Assembly: GCF_012910805.1 (NCBI RefSeq)
Contig: NZ_WTVK01000017.1
Location: forward strand, 40,305-104,304
Direction of reading: 5' to 3'
From: Aromatoleum evansii
GTDB lineage: Bacteria; Pseudomonadota; Gammaproteobacteria; Burkholderiales; Rhodocyclaceae
DNA: 64,000 bases
Of the stretch, positions 56,347-64,000 are shown piece by piece (the stretch's first letter is position 1; each line of letters begins with the position of its first letter). A model generated the notes under the pieces. The model worked only from the letters and a program-made list of their open reading frames with translations, ran no database searches and was not told the origin of the DNA. The position numbers were made by a program, and so were the translations under genes.

Positions 56347-57003
56347 ATGCAAAGCGTGGATTTTAGCCGGGATTTCATCGCACTGGCCTGCGACAAGGGC
56401 GTGCTGCGATTCGGGTCCTTCGTGACCAAGGCGGGGCGCAATTCGCCGTACTTCTTCAACGCCGGGCTGTTCGACGACGGCAGCTCGTTCCGCGAGCTGT
56501 GCGGCTTCTACGCGCGCGCGATTCTGGCCGCGGGCGTGCCCTGCGACATGCTCTTCGGGCCGGCCTACAAGGGCATCCCGCTGGTCGCCGGCGTGGCGAT
56601 CCGTCTCGCCGAGCAGGGCGTGAACCTGCCCTTCGCGTTCAACCGCAAGGAAGCCAAGGATCATGGCGAAGGCGGCACCCTCGTCGGTGCGCCGCTCAAG
56701 GGCCGCGTGCTGATCCTCGACGACGTGATCTCGGCCGGCACCTCGGTGCGCGAATCGGTCGACATCATCCGCGGCGCAGGTGCCGAGCCGGCCGGCGTCG
56801 TCATCGCGCTGGACCGCATGGAGCGCGGCAAAGGCGAGAAATCGGCGGTGCAGGAAGTGCGCGAGTCCTTCGGCATCCCGGTCGTCGCCGTTGCGACGCT
56901 CGAGGACCTGATCGGCTACCTGGGCGACAGCCCCGAACTGGCCGCCAACCTCGAGGCCGTGCAGGCCTACCGGAGCACATATGGCATCGCGACGCAGTCC
57001 TGA
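56347..57003 (+). CDS. pyrE: Orotate phosphoribosyltransferase
   Basis: This 218-residue enzyme converts orotate and PRPP to OMP in pyrimidine synthesis. Conserved blocks are [46 protein letters not shown] and the PRPP loop [16 protein letters not shown]. The promoter must overlap the start of xth because only 23 bases separate the starts. The 3' end overlaps the next gene by 23 bases. Confidence 0.96.
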   Translation: MQSVDFSRDFIALACDKGVLRFGSFVTKAGRNSPYFFNAGLFDDGSSFRELCGFYARAILAAGVPCDMLFGPAYKGIPLVAGVAIRLAEQGVNLPFAFNRKEAKDHGEGGTLVGAPLKGRVLILDDVISAGTSVRESVDIIRGAGAEPAGVVIALDRMERGKGEKSAVQEVRESFGIPVVAVATLEDLIGYLGDSPELAANLEAVQAYRSTYGIATQS

Positions 57004-57610
57004 GCTGCTGGTGGCCCTCCTGTTCGGCCTGACGCTGGCGAACACGGCCGGTGCGAAGGTGTATTGCTGCGAGGATGCCAACGGGCGGCGCCAGTGCGGC
57101 GACGTGCTGCCGCAGGCTTGTTACGGGCGTGCGTACCGCGAGATGGGCCCGCAGGGCACGATCAAGCGCGAGGTTTCCGCGCCCTTGACGGCTGACGAAA
57201 TCGCACGGCGCAATGCCGCGGAGCAGCAGAAGAAGGATGACGAGACGCGCCAGGCCAAACAGCGCCGCCTTGACCAGGCCTTGCTGGAGACCTATGCGAG
57301 CGTCGAGGATCTCGACCGCCGCCGCGACAAGGACGTTGCCGACATCGAGCGCAGCATCGAAGAGGCGCGCAAGCGCGACAAGGAGTTGCGCACCAAACGC
57401 CAGCGCTTCGAGAAGGAAGCCGAGTTCCACAAGGGACGCGACCTGCCGCGCGACCTCGCCGCCAACCTGCGCTCGATCGACAGCGAGCTGGCGTCGCAGG
57501 GCAAGCTGATCGAGGACAAGACGCGCGAACTCGAAGCGACGCGCGCGCGCTTCGAGGCCGACCGCGCCCGCTACGTGGAACTGAGCAGCGCCGCCGCGAA
57601 GCAGCGCTGA
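56981..57610 (+). CDS. Exported coiled-coil protein, DUF4124-like
   Basis: This 209-residue protein has a signal peptide ([17 protein letters not shown]), a short DUF4124-like head ([20 protein letters not shown] with paired Cys), and a long charged coiled coil (about 75-209). ATG 56981 lies within the last 23 bases of pyrE, so translation is probably coupled to it. The usual DUF4124 sequence (YRWVDxxGxxHYSD) is only approximated. It is a periplasmic protein of unknown function. Confidence 0.78.
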   Translation: MASRRSPELLVALLFGLTLANTAGAKVYCCEDANGRRQCGDVLPQACYGRAYREMGPQGTIKREVSAPLTADEIARRNAAEQQKKDDETRQAKQRRLDQALLETYASVEDLDRRRDKDVADIERSIEEARKRDKELRTKRQRFEKEAEFHKGRDLPRDLAANLRSIDSELASQGKLIEDKTRELEATRARFEADRARYVELSSAAAKQR

Positions 57611-57621
57611 ACGTGCCGGGT

Positions 57622-57641
57622 GCCGGCCTTCATCGGCCGGC
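57622..57641. repeat. Hairpin without T-tract after the coiled-coil gene
   Basis: GCCGGCC (57622-57628) and GGCCGGC (57635-57641) form a 7-bp stem with loop TTCATC. It lies 12 bases beyond a stop codon. It lacks a T-run, so it may be a Rho-type boundary or a weak terminator. Confidence 0.4.
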
Positions 57642-57726
57642 TCGCGGCGGGCGGGGCGCCGCGATCTCCGCCCCGTGATTGCAGGCCGGCGCGCGTCGCG
57701 TGGTCCGGCAGGATTCAGGAGTCGTC

Positions 57727-59802
57727 ATGAGCACTGCCGCCAGCAAGGTCGTCCGCGCCGCCTGCCCGCACGACTGTCCCGACACCTGCGCGATGGAGGT
57801 CACCGTCGAGGACGGCCGCGCGGTGAAGATCCGCGGCGCCGACGACCTGCCCTTCACCAACGGCGCGCTGTGCACCAAGGTCGCGCACTACCTCGAACGC
57901 GTCTACTCCGACCAGCGCCTGCTGCACCCGATGAAGCGCGTCGGCAGGAAGGGCGAGGGGCGCTTCGAGCGCATCTCGTGGGACGAGGCGCTCGATACCA
58001 TCGCTGCGAAGTTCGCCGCGATCGCCGCCGACGACCCGCGCGCGATCCTGCCCTACAGCTACGCCGGCACGATGGGCCTGGTTCAGGGCGAGAGCATGGA
58101 CCGCCGCTTCTTCCACCGCCTCGGCGCCTCGCTGCTGGACCGCACGATCTGCGCCTCGGCCGGTGCGGCGGGCTGGAAGGCGACGATGGGGGCCTCGGTC
58201 GGCATGGACCCCGAGGCGATCGTCGACGCCAGGCTGATCCTGATCTGGGGCGGCAACCCGGTCGTCTCCAACCTGCACGGCTGGCGCTACATCCTGGAGG
58301 CGAAGCGGCGCGGCGCGAAGCTCGTGTGCATCGACCCGTGGCGTTCGCAGACGGCCGAGAAGTGCGACCTGCACCTCGCCCCCTGGCCCGGCACCGACGG
58401 CGCGCTGGCGCTGGCGATGATGCAGGTGCTGATCGCCGACGGCCTCATCGACCGTGAGTACGTCGACGCCCACACGCTGGGCTTCAAGGCCATGGCCGAG
58501 CGCGTGCAGGCCTTCACCCCCGAATGGGCGGCGCCGCTTACCGGCCTGCCCGCGGATGCGATCCGCAGCCTCGCACGCGAATATGGCAGCACGACACCGG
58601 CGGCGATCCGCCTCAACTACGGCCTCAACCGCTGCGCGGGCGGCGCCACGGTGATGCGCAACATCGCCTGCCTGCCGGCGCTCACCGGCGCGTGGCGCCA
58701 TCCGGCGGGCGGCGCGCTGCTATCGACCTCGGGCAACTTCCCCCTCGACCAGCAGTCGCTGGAACGCCCCGAGCTGTACACCGCGCACCACACGCGCCCG
58801 CCGCGCACGATCAACATGTCGGCGATCGGCGAGGCGCTGCTCGGCGCCGGCGAGCCGCCGATCCGTGCGCTGTACGTGTACAACTCCAACCCCGTCGCGG
58901 TCGCCCCGGACGGCACGCGCGTGCGCGAAGGCTTCATGCGCGAGGACCTCTTCTGCGTCGTGCATGAGCTCTTCCAGACCGACACCGCTGACTACGCCGA
59001 CATCCTGCTGCCCGCCACCAGCCAGCTCGAACACCGCGACGTGCACAAGGCCTACGGCCATCTCTATGCGCTGACGAACGAGCCGGCGATCGCACCGCTC
59101 GGTGAGGCCAAGCCCAACAGCGAAGTGTTCCGGTTGCTCGCCGCGCGCATGGGTTTCACCGACGCGGCGCTGCGCGAGTCGGACGACGAGATCGCCGCGC
59201 AGGCCTTCAAGCGTCGCGACAACCGCGCGCTGGGCCTCGACCCCGAGACGCTGCGCACGCGCGGCTGGGTGCGCCTCAACCTGCCGCGCCCCTTCGCCCC
59301 GTTCGCGAAGGGCAACTTCCCGACGCCTTCGGGCAAGTGCGAGTTCTTCTCCGAATCGCTCGCGCAGCGCGGCCTCGACCCGCTGCCGGGCTGGGTGCCG
59401 CCGCACGAGTCGCCGGTCAGCAACCCCCAACTCGCCGCACGCTATCCGCTGGCGATGATCTCGCCGCCGGCGCGCAACTTCCTCAATACCAGCTTCGCCA
59501 ACCTGCCGCGCTTCCGCGAGCAGGAAGGCGGGCCGAAGCTCGAGATCCACCCGGACGATGCCGCACGGCGCGGCATCGCCGCGGGCGAGCGCCTGCGCAT
59601 CTTCAACGACCGTGGCGCCTTCCACGCGCAGGCGGTCGTTACCGAACGCGTGCGGCCGGGCGTCGTCGTGTGCCCCTCGGTGTGGTGGCGCAAGCTCTCG
59701 GGCGACGGCGAGAACGCCAACGCCGTCACCTCGCCCGCGCTGACCGACTTCGGCGGCGGACCGACCTTCTACGACTGTCTCGTCGAAGTGGCGAAAGCAT
59801 GA
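57727..59802 (+). CDS. Molybdopterin oxidoreductase (Mo-bisMGD, one [4Fe-4S] cluster)
   Basis: This 691-residue cytoplasmic oxidoreductase of the DMSO-reductase superfamily has an N-terminal [4Fe-4S] site, CPHDCPDTC (Cys13, Cys17, Cys21) and Cys49 in NGALCTK. The molybdopterin-guanine regions follow: SYAGTMGLVQGESMDRRFFHR, LIWGGNPVVSN, YVYNSNPVAV and LPATSQLEHRDVHK. The C-terminal MGD domain includes DDAARRGIAAGERLRIFN. The likely Mo-ligand region is ICASAGAAGWKATMG. No Tat signal is present. The substrate is unknown; formate, a thiol or a small organic oxide are possible. Its stop codon overlaps the start of a Sir2 gene. Confidence 0.88.
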   Translation: MSTAASKVVRAACPHDCPDTCAMEVTVEDGRAVKIRGADDLPFTNGALCTKVAHYLERVYSDQRLLHPMKRVGRKGEGRFERISWDEALDTIAAKFAAIAADDPRAILPYSYAGTMGLVQGESMDRRFFHRLGASLLDRTICASAGAAGWKATMGASVGMDPEAIVDARLILIWGGNPVVSNLHGWRYILEAKRRGAKLVCIDPWRSQTAEKCDLHLAPWPGTDGALALAMMQVLIADGLIDREYVDAHTLGFKAMAERVQAFTPEWAAPLTGLPADAIRSLAREYGSTTPAAIRLNYGLNRCAGGATVMRNIACLPALTGAWRHPAGGALLSTSGNFPLDQQSLERPELYTAHHTRPPRTINMSAIGEALLGAGEPPIRALYVYNSNPVAVAPDGTRVREGFMREDLFCVVHELFQTDTADYADILLPATSQLEHRDVHKAYGHLYALTNEPAIAPLGEAKPNSEVFRLLAARMGFTDAALRESDDEIAAQAFKRRDNRALGLDPETLRTRGWVRLNLPRPFAPFAKGNFPTPSGKCEFFSESLAQRGLDPLPGWVPPHESPVSNPQLAARYPLAMISPPARNFLNTSFANLPRFREQEGGPKLEIHPDDAARRGIAAGERLRIFNDRGAFHAQAVVTERVRPGVVVCPSVWWRKLSGDGENANAVTSPALTDFGGGPTFYDCLVEVAKA

Positions 59803-60581
59803 GCGAAGCCGAAACCCTGGACCGCGTCGCGCAACTGATCGCCGACGCCAAGCGCATCCTCTTCATCACCGGCGCGGGCATCTCGGCCGATTCCGGCCTG
59901 CCCACCTACCGCGGCATCGGCGGGCTGTACCACGAACGCCTCACCGACGAAGGGCTGATGATCGAGGAGGCCCTGTCGGGCGAGATGATGAATCGCCGCC
60001 CCGACATCTCGTGGAAGTACATCGCGCAGATCGAGGCCAACTGCCGCGGCGCACAGCCCAACATCGCGCACCGCATCATCGCCGCGCTGGAACACGAGAA
60101 GCCGGGCGTCTGGGTGCTCACGCAGAACGTCGATGGCCTGCACCGCGACGCCGGTTCGCGCAACGTCATCGAGATCCACGGCACCGTGCATCACCTGCGT
60201 TGCATGGAGTGCAATCATCATCGCAGCGTCAAGGACTACTCCGGCCTGCAGCTGCCGCCGGCGTGCCCGAAGTGCGGCGGCGTGCTGCGGCCCGATGTCG
60301 TGCTGTTCGGCGAGATGCTGCCGGAGGCCGGCCTGCACCGGCTGGAGACCCTGATCGCGCATGGCCTCGACCTCGTCGTGTCGATCGGCACCACCAGCGT
60401 GTTCCCCTACATCTCGGGGCCGGTGTGGTGGGCGAGGGAGGTCGGCGTGCCCAGCGTCGAGATCAACCCGGGCGAAACCGAAGTCAGCGAGATCGTCTCG
60501 CACCGCCTGCGCCTGGGCGCCGCCGAGGCGATGCCGGAGCTGTGGCGCCGGCTGCACCCGGAGCGCCCGCTGGAGGACTGA
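59799..60581 (+). CDS. NAD-dependent protein deacylase, Sir2 family
   Basis: This 260-residue sirtuin removes acyl groups from lysines using NAD. Seen are GAGISADSGLPTYRG (25-39), TQNVDGLH (Asn110, Asp112), catalytic His127 in EIHGTV, and zinc ligands CMEC (135, 138) and CPKC (156, 159). At the position where desuccinylase-type CobB has a Tyr and Arg pair, I see none by eye, so it may be a plain deacetylase. ATG 59799 overlaps the molybdoenzyme stop (ATGA), implying translational coupling. Confidence 0.9.
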   Translation: MSEAETLDRVAQLIADAKRILFITGAGISADSGLPTYRGIGGLYHERLTDEGLMIEEALSGEMMNRRPDISWKYIAQIEANCRGAQPNIAHRIIAALEHEKPGVWVLTQNVDGLHRDAGSRNVIEIHGTVHHLRCMECNHHRSVKDYSGLQLPPACPKCGGVLRPDVVLFGEMLPEAGLHRLETLIAHGLDLVVSIGTTSVFPYISGPVWWAREVGVPSVEINPGETEVSEIVSHRLRLGAAEAMPELWRRLHPERPLED

Positions 60582-60600
60582 GGCGGGCGGGGCGCCCGCC
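60582..60600. repeat. GC hairpin between convergent genes
   Basis: GGCGGGCG (60582-60589) and CGCCCGCC (60593-60600) are perfect complements around GGG. It lies between the Sir2 stop and the convergent gene at 60613, and lacks a T-run. It may slow transcription from either side. Confidence 0.45.
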
Positions 60601-60612
60601 CGGAGCAAGCCC

Positions 60613-62028
60613 TCACTCGGTGTCGAAGCCGAGCAGCCGAGATTCGATGATCCGCGCGGCGACCACCGCTGGCACGTCGTGCTCCCATTCGCCGCGACCG
60701 CGGCGCAGCGCGGCCAGCACCTCGGTGGCGTCGATGTGCAGGTGGCTCTCGTCGCGCGGTTCGACCGCGATCAGCTTGCGGTTTTCCTTGAGGAAGGCGA
60801 GCAGGTGGCCGAGGTTGGCGGGTACCACGACGTTGTCCAGCGTGACGAGCGCCTGCGTGTTGCCGTGGCGCGGGCGCGAGGGATACACGTAGACATACGT
60901 GTTGTCGGGGAAGAGCTTGCCGAAGGCTTCGAGGATTCCGCCCTCCAGGCCGTCGTAGTATTTTTCGTCGAACAGGAAGTCGAAGTCGCGTACCGACAGC
61001 ACGATGCCGATGGGTTTCTGCGTGTAGCGGCGCAGGTAGGCGCGCAGGCGGAAGAAGCGCACGTAGTCCGAGACCATCACCGTGCAGCCCTGCGACGCGA
61101 GCAGGTCGATGCGCGCGAGGAAGTCCGCGCCGTCCACGTTGTCGCCGCTCACGAGCGAATTCATCGTGATCTCGGCGAGTGACAGGATCTCGTTCTCATC
61201 CACCGCCGCGAGCTGGCTGAACTGCTTGAGGGCCGCGGACATCATGTCGACGTTCACCAGCGTCACCGGCTTGAAGCTGCCGCGAATGACCGTCACCGGC
61301 TTGCGATAGAACAACTCTCCCGGTACCACCACCTCGCCCGCCGGATTGAACACCACCGCCCGGGTGAGCCATGCGCGGATCAGGTGCAGGTTCATCAGGC
61401 GGTTCTCGACTTCCTCGAAGTAGGGGCCGGAGAAGTGGATGAGGTCGACCTCGATGCGGTCGGAGCCGAGTCCGTCCGCCAGTCCCTCGACGACCCATTC
61501 GGGGTGCTGGTGATGGAGGAAGGCGCCGTGGATCAGGTTCACGCCGAGGATGCCGAGCGCTTCCGACTGTAGCGCATTGTCGTTGTCGAGCATGCGCACG
61601 TGCATGATCACGTCGCTGGGCATGGCGCCCGGATGCAGTTGCAGGCGGATGCCGACCCAGCCGTGGCATTCGTTCTTCTGCTTGAAGCTGCGGGCGGTCA
61701 CGGTCGCAGCGTAGGCGAAGAAGGTCGTGTTCTTCGCCCGCAGATGGGCGAGTCGGTCGACGACCTGGGTGAATTCCTTCTCCAGCATCTGCAGCAGCCG
61801 CGCCCGGCTCACGTAGCGGTCGACGTGCCCGTAGATGTCGTCGCTCACGGCCATGTCGTAGGCCGACATGGTCTTCGCGATCGTGCCGGCGGCGGCCCCG
61901 ACGGAGAAGAAGCGCCGGGCCACTTCCTGGCCGGCGCCGATCTCGACGATCGAGCCGTACTTGTACTTGTCGAGGTTGATCGCGAGGGCCTTCTGGTCGG
62001 TGGTGAGCGTGTTGTCGCGCTTGCGCAT
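60613..62028 (-). CDS. Conserved cytoplasmic protein of unknown function (often mis-called TonB receptor)
   Basis: This 471-residue protein has no signal peptide or membrane segment. It starts NTLTTDQKALAINLDKYKYG, followed by IVEIGAGQEVARRFFSVGAAAGTIAKTMSAYDMAVSD. It contains conserved blocks GECHGW-like NECHGWVGIRLQ, MHVRMLDNDN, LGVNLIHGAFL, IEVDLIHFSGP, TLVNVDMMSAALKQF and EITMNNL-like EITMNSL. I recall this family from bacteria and cyanobacteria under misleading names such as TonB-dependent receptor; it cannot be one, lacking plug, barrel and export signal. ATG 62028 has GGAGACGCC upstream. It lies between the sirtuin and an ABC exporter. No function is assigned. Confidence 0.8.
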   Translation of the reverse strand: MRKRDNTLTTDQKALAINLDKYKYGSIVEIGAGQEVARRFFSVGAAAGTIAKTMSAYDMAVSDDIYGHVDRYVSRARLLQMLEKEFTQVVDRLAHLRAKNTTFFAYAATVTARSFKQKNECHGWVGIRLQLHPGAMPSDVIMHVRMLDNDNALQSEALGILGVNLIHGAFLHHQHPEWVVEGLADGLGSDRIEVDLIHFSGPYFEEVENRLMNLHLIRAWLTRAVVFNPAGEVVVPGELFYRKPVTVIRGSFKPVTLVNVDMMSAALKQFSQLAAVDENEILSLAEITMNSLVSGDNVDGADFLARIDLLASQGCTVMVSDYVRFFRLRAYLRRYTQKPIGIVLSVRDFDFLFDEKYYDGLEGGILEAFGKLFPDNTYVYVYPSRPRHGNTQALVTLDNVVVPANLGHLLAFLKENRKLIAVEPRDESHLHIDATEVLAALRRGRGEWEHDVPAVVAARIIESRLLGFDTE

Positions 62029-62224
62029 GGCGTCTCCGTGGAACTCGCCGGGGCGGGAGTCGGCGGCTGCTCGACGCCCCCGGGGCAAAGGTCAGAGTCT
62101 ACACCCGCCAAGCTACGCGCTTGTCGTAGCGCGCACGCTTGCGGGCATCGCGCCGGTCGTCGGGGGGAAGGACCGTGACTGCGGGGCGGCGCGCGGGCCG
62201 GGCGCATGGCCGTGGCCCCGCGGC

Positions 62225-64000
62225 TCACATGGCGAGCTGCAGCGCCGCCAGACGCGCATAAAGTCCGCCCTGGCGGCGGAGATCGGCCGGGGTGCCGGTT
62301 TCCACGACACGCCCCTGATCGAGCACGACGATGCGGTCGACCTTCTGCACGGTGGCGAGGCGATGGGCGATGATGAGCGTGGTGCGGCCCTGCATCGCGC
62401 TGTGGAGGCCTTGCTGCACGAGGATTTCCGATTCGGCGTCGAGGGCGCTCGTGGCCTCGTCGAGCAGCAACAACGGGGCGCCTTTGAGGATCGCGCGCGC
62501 GATGGCGATGCGCTGGCGCTGTCCGCCGGACAGGCGGGTGCCGCGTTCGCCGAGGAAGGTGTCGTAGCCGTCGGGCAGGCGCTCGACGAATTCGTCGACG
62601 AGCGCGGCGCGGGCGGCTGTCCGAACTTCGGCGTCGCTCGCCCCGGGGCGGCCGTAGCGGATGTTGTCGAGCGCGCTCGCCGAGAAGATCACCGGTTCCT
62701 GCGGGACGATGGCAATGCCGCGGCGCAGGTCGTGCAGGCCGAGTTCGCGGATGTCCTGCCCGTTGAGGCGGATGCGACCGCCGGTCGCGTCGTAGTAGCG
62801 CAGCAGGACGAGGAAGAGGCTCGTCTTGCCGGCGCCCGAGGGGCCGACGAGGGCGACGCTTTCGCCCGGTGCGACGTCGAGGCAGATGTCGTCGAGCGCG
62901 CGCGTGTGCGGGCGGGCCGGATAGCAGAACGTGAGGTGCTCGAAAGTGATCGCGGCCTGCGTCGGGCGGACCGGCGCCTGCGGGTGGGGCGCTTCGCGGA
63001 TCGCGCTGTCGGCGTGCAGCAGTTCGAGCAGGCGCTCGGCGGCGCCGGCCGCGCGCATCACGTCGCCCCACACTTCGGCCAGCGTGCCGACGCCGCCGGC
63101 GACGAGCACGGCATACAGGAGGAAGGACGCGAGCTGGCCCTGGGTCATGGCGCCGGCGTGCACCTGGCGCACGCCGATCCACAGCACGAAGACGATGGTG
63201 CCCATCACCGCGGTGATGATCAGGGCCGTCAGCACGGCGCGCATGCGCGTGCGCCGGATCGCGGTCGCGAAGCTGGTTTCGGTGGCGTCGGCGAAGCGTG
63301 CCGCTTCCTGCCGTTCCTGCGTGTACGCCTGCACCGTGGGCATGGCGTTGAGGATTTCGCCGGCGAGCGCCGAGGCGTCGGCGATGCGGTCCTGCGATTC
63401 GCGCGACAGCCGCCGCAGCTTGCGGCCGATGGCGAGGATGGGCAGGGTCAGCAGCGCCATCAGGCCCAGGTTCAGCGCGAAGAGGTGGAAGCTGGTGACG
63501 GCCAGCATGACCATGCCGCCGGCGAACTGGAACAGGCTGCGCAGGCCCATCGATACCGAGCTGCCGACGACGGTCTGGATCAGCGTCGCGTCGCCGCTGA
63601 GGCGGGACAGGACCTCGCCGGTCTGCAGGGTCTCGAAGAACTGCGGCGACTGGGTGAGCACGCGCGCATAGACCGCGCTGCGCAGGTCCGCGGTCGCGCG
63701 CTCGCCGATCCAGGACACGGTGTAGTAGCGCGCCGACACCGCGAGCGCCCAGGCGCCCGCCAGGCCGAAGAGCGCGACGAAATGCCCGTCCAGGCTCAGC
63801 CCGGGGAGCAGGCCGCCGGCGGGGCGTGTGGAGTGCGCACCGAAGCCGAAGTCGATGAGGTCGCGGAACGCCAGCGGCATCAGCAGGATGAGCGCAGAGC
63901 CCAGGCACAGCAGGGCGAAGGCGAGCGCCATGCGCGCCCGGTAGGGGCGCAGGAAGGGCCACAGGCCCTTCAGCGCCGGGAGGCGGCGGGGGCTGGAGGC
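62225..64000 (-). CDS. ABC exporter, MsbA/BmrA-like half transporter (N-terminus outside window)
   Basis: This is the last 591 codons of a fused permease-ATPase exporter, cut at the right window edge. The open frame continues to base 64000 with LKGLWPFLRPYRARMALAFA, which resembles a normal N-terminal helix start, so only a few residues are missing. The ABC membrane domain shows LQTGEVLSRLSGDATLIQ. The ATPase domain has Walker A VGPSGAGKTSL, Q-loop VPQEPVIF, signature LSGGQRQRIAIARA, Walker B LLLLDEATSALD and H-loop IIAHRL. It exports lipid or hydrophobic substrates as a homodimer. The substrate is unknown. Confidence 0.92.
   Translation of the reverse strand, partial: ASSPRRLPALKGLWPFLRPYRARMALAFALLCLGSALILLMPLAFRDLIDFGFGAHSTRPAGGLLPGLSLDGHFVALFGLAGAWALAVSARYYTVSWIGERATADLRSAVYARVLTQSPQFFETLQTGEVLSRLSGDATLIQTVVGSSVSMGLRSLFQFAGGMVMLAVTSFHLFALNLGLMALLTLPILAIGRKLRRLSRESQDRIADASALAGEILNAMPTVQAYTQERQEAARFADATETSFATAIRRTRMRAVLTALIITAVMGTIVFVLWIGVRQVHAGAMTQGQLASFLLYAVLVAGGVGTLAEVWGDVMRAAGAAERLLELLHADSAIREAPHPQAPVRPTQAAITFEHLTFCYPARPHTRALDDICLDVAPGESVALVGPSGAGKTSLFLVLLRYYDATGGRIRLNGQDIRELGLHDLRRGIAIVPQEPVIFSASALDNIRYGRPGASDAEVRTAARAALVDEFVERLPDGYDTFLGERGTRLSGGQRQRIAIARAILKGAPLLLLDEATSALDAESEILVQQGLHSAMQGRTTLIIAHRLATVQKVDRIVVLDQGRVVETGTPADLRRQGGLYARLAALQLAM

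Noticed and set aside
60613..62028. TonB-dependent receptor label for this gene
   Set aside because: No signal peptide, plug motifs or beta-barrel pattern; the sequence is that of a soluble cytoplasmic protein.

Overview
This is 64 kb of GC-rich chromosome from a betaproteobacterium, most likely of the Rhodocyclales type (Azoarcus, Aromatoleum or Thauera-like). That assignment is an inference. It rests on the base composition, an S-adenosylhomocysteine (SAH) riboswitch in front of metH, a complete type IV minor-pilin cluster, several c-type cytochromes and an IclR-controlled aromatic hydroxylase cluster. I see no prophage, insertion sequence, CRISPR array, tRNA or rRNA. The window is ordinary core chromosome with some accessory islands, and nearly all of it is coding.

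Layout. 1-2.1 kb: two tandem paralogous periplasmic branched-chain amino acid binding proteins (minus strand, the first cut by the window edge). 2.2-6.1 kb: two tandem BamE-like lipoproteins, an alpha/beta hydrolase, a VOC protein and a di-heme cytochrome resembling thiosulfate dehydrogenase TsdA. 6.4-13.0 kb: overlapping minor-pilin operon pilE-fimT-pilV-pilW-pilX-pilY1. 13.07-17.0 kb: promoter, SAH riboswitch with terminator, and metH. 17.2-19.6 kb: small exported protein, DedA-rhodanese fusion, PRPP synthetase. 19.8-24.3 kb: EF-hand protein, then a TonB receptor / DOMON-like / NamZ (DUF1343) operon on the minus strand. 24.6-28.0 kb: glycine-zipper lipoprotein, TerC, peptide release factor 3.

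28.1-36.9 kb is cell-envelope biased: an atypical bifunctional penicillin-binding protein, a FecR/DUF6600 protein with a very long Gln/Arg/Glu tail, a PACE-type efflux protein, MurB, a di-heme cytochrome c and an N-acetylmuramoyl-L-alanine amidase. 36.9-41.9 kb: an IclR regulator divergent from a flavin monooxygenase, DUF2783 and maleylacetoacetate isomerase cluster, with a clear promoter whose spacer holds a palindrome, followed by a Bcr/CflA efflux pump. 41.9-45.3 kb: a four-gene minus-strand operon joined by ATGA overlaps (membrane protein, SDR, DUF2269, DUF4166) with a membrane-anchored AraC-type regulator upstream. 45.5-50.8 kb: membrane-fused spermidine-synthase-like protein, DUF1840, hpt, upp, uraA (purine and pyrimidine salvage), and a YqjD/YqjE/YqjK-type stress-envelope operon. 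51.0-57.6 kb: a SEC-C/TPR/O-GlcNAc-transferase fusion, a TTC38-like TPR protein, a GlxA-type regulator, exonuclease III, pyrE and a coiled-coil exported protein. 57.7-64 kb: a molybdopterin oxidoreductase translationally coupled to a Sir2 deacylase, a conserved cytoplasmic protein of unknown function, and an MsbA-like ABC exporter cut by the window end.

The best leads for a second look are the complete SAH attenuator in front of metH, the SEC-C/OGT fusion, the molybdoenzyme-sirtuin pair, the penicillin-binding protein whose second glycosyltransferase Glu is replaced by Gln, the TonB receptor-NamZ operon, and the palindrome inside the promoter of the hydroxylase cluster.
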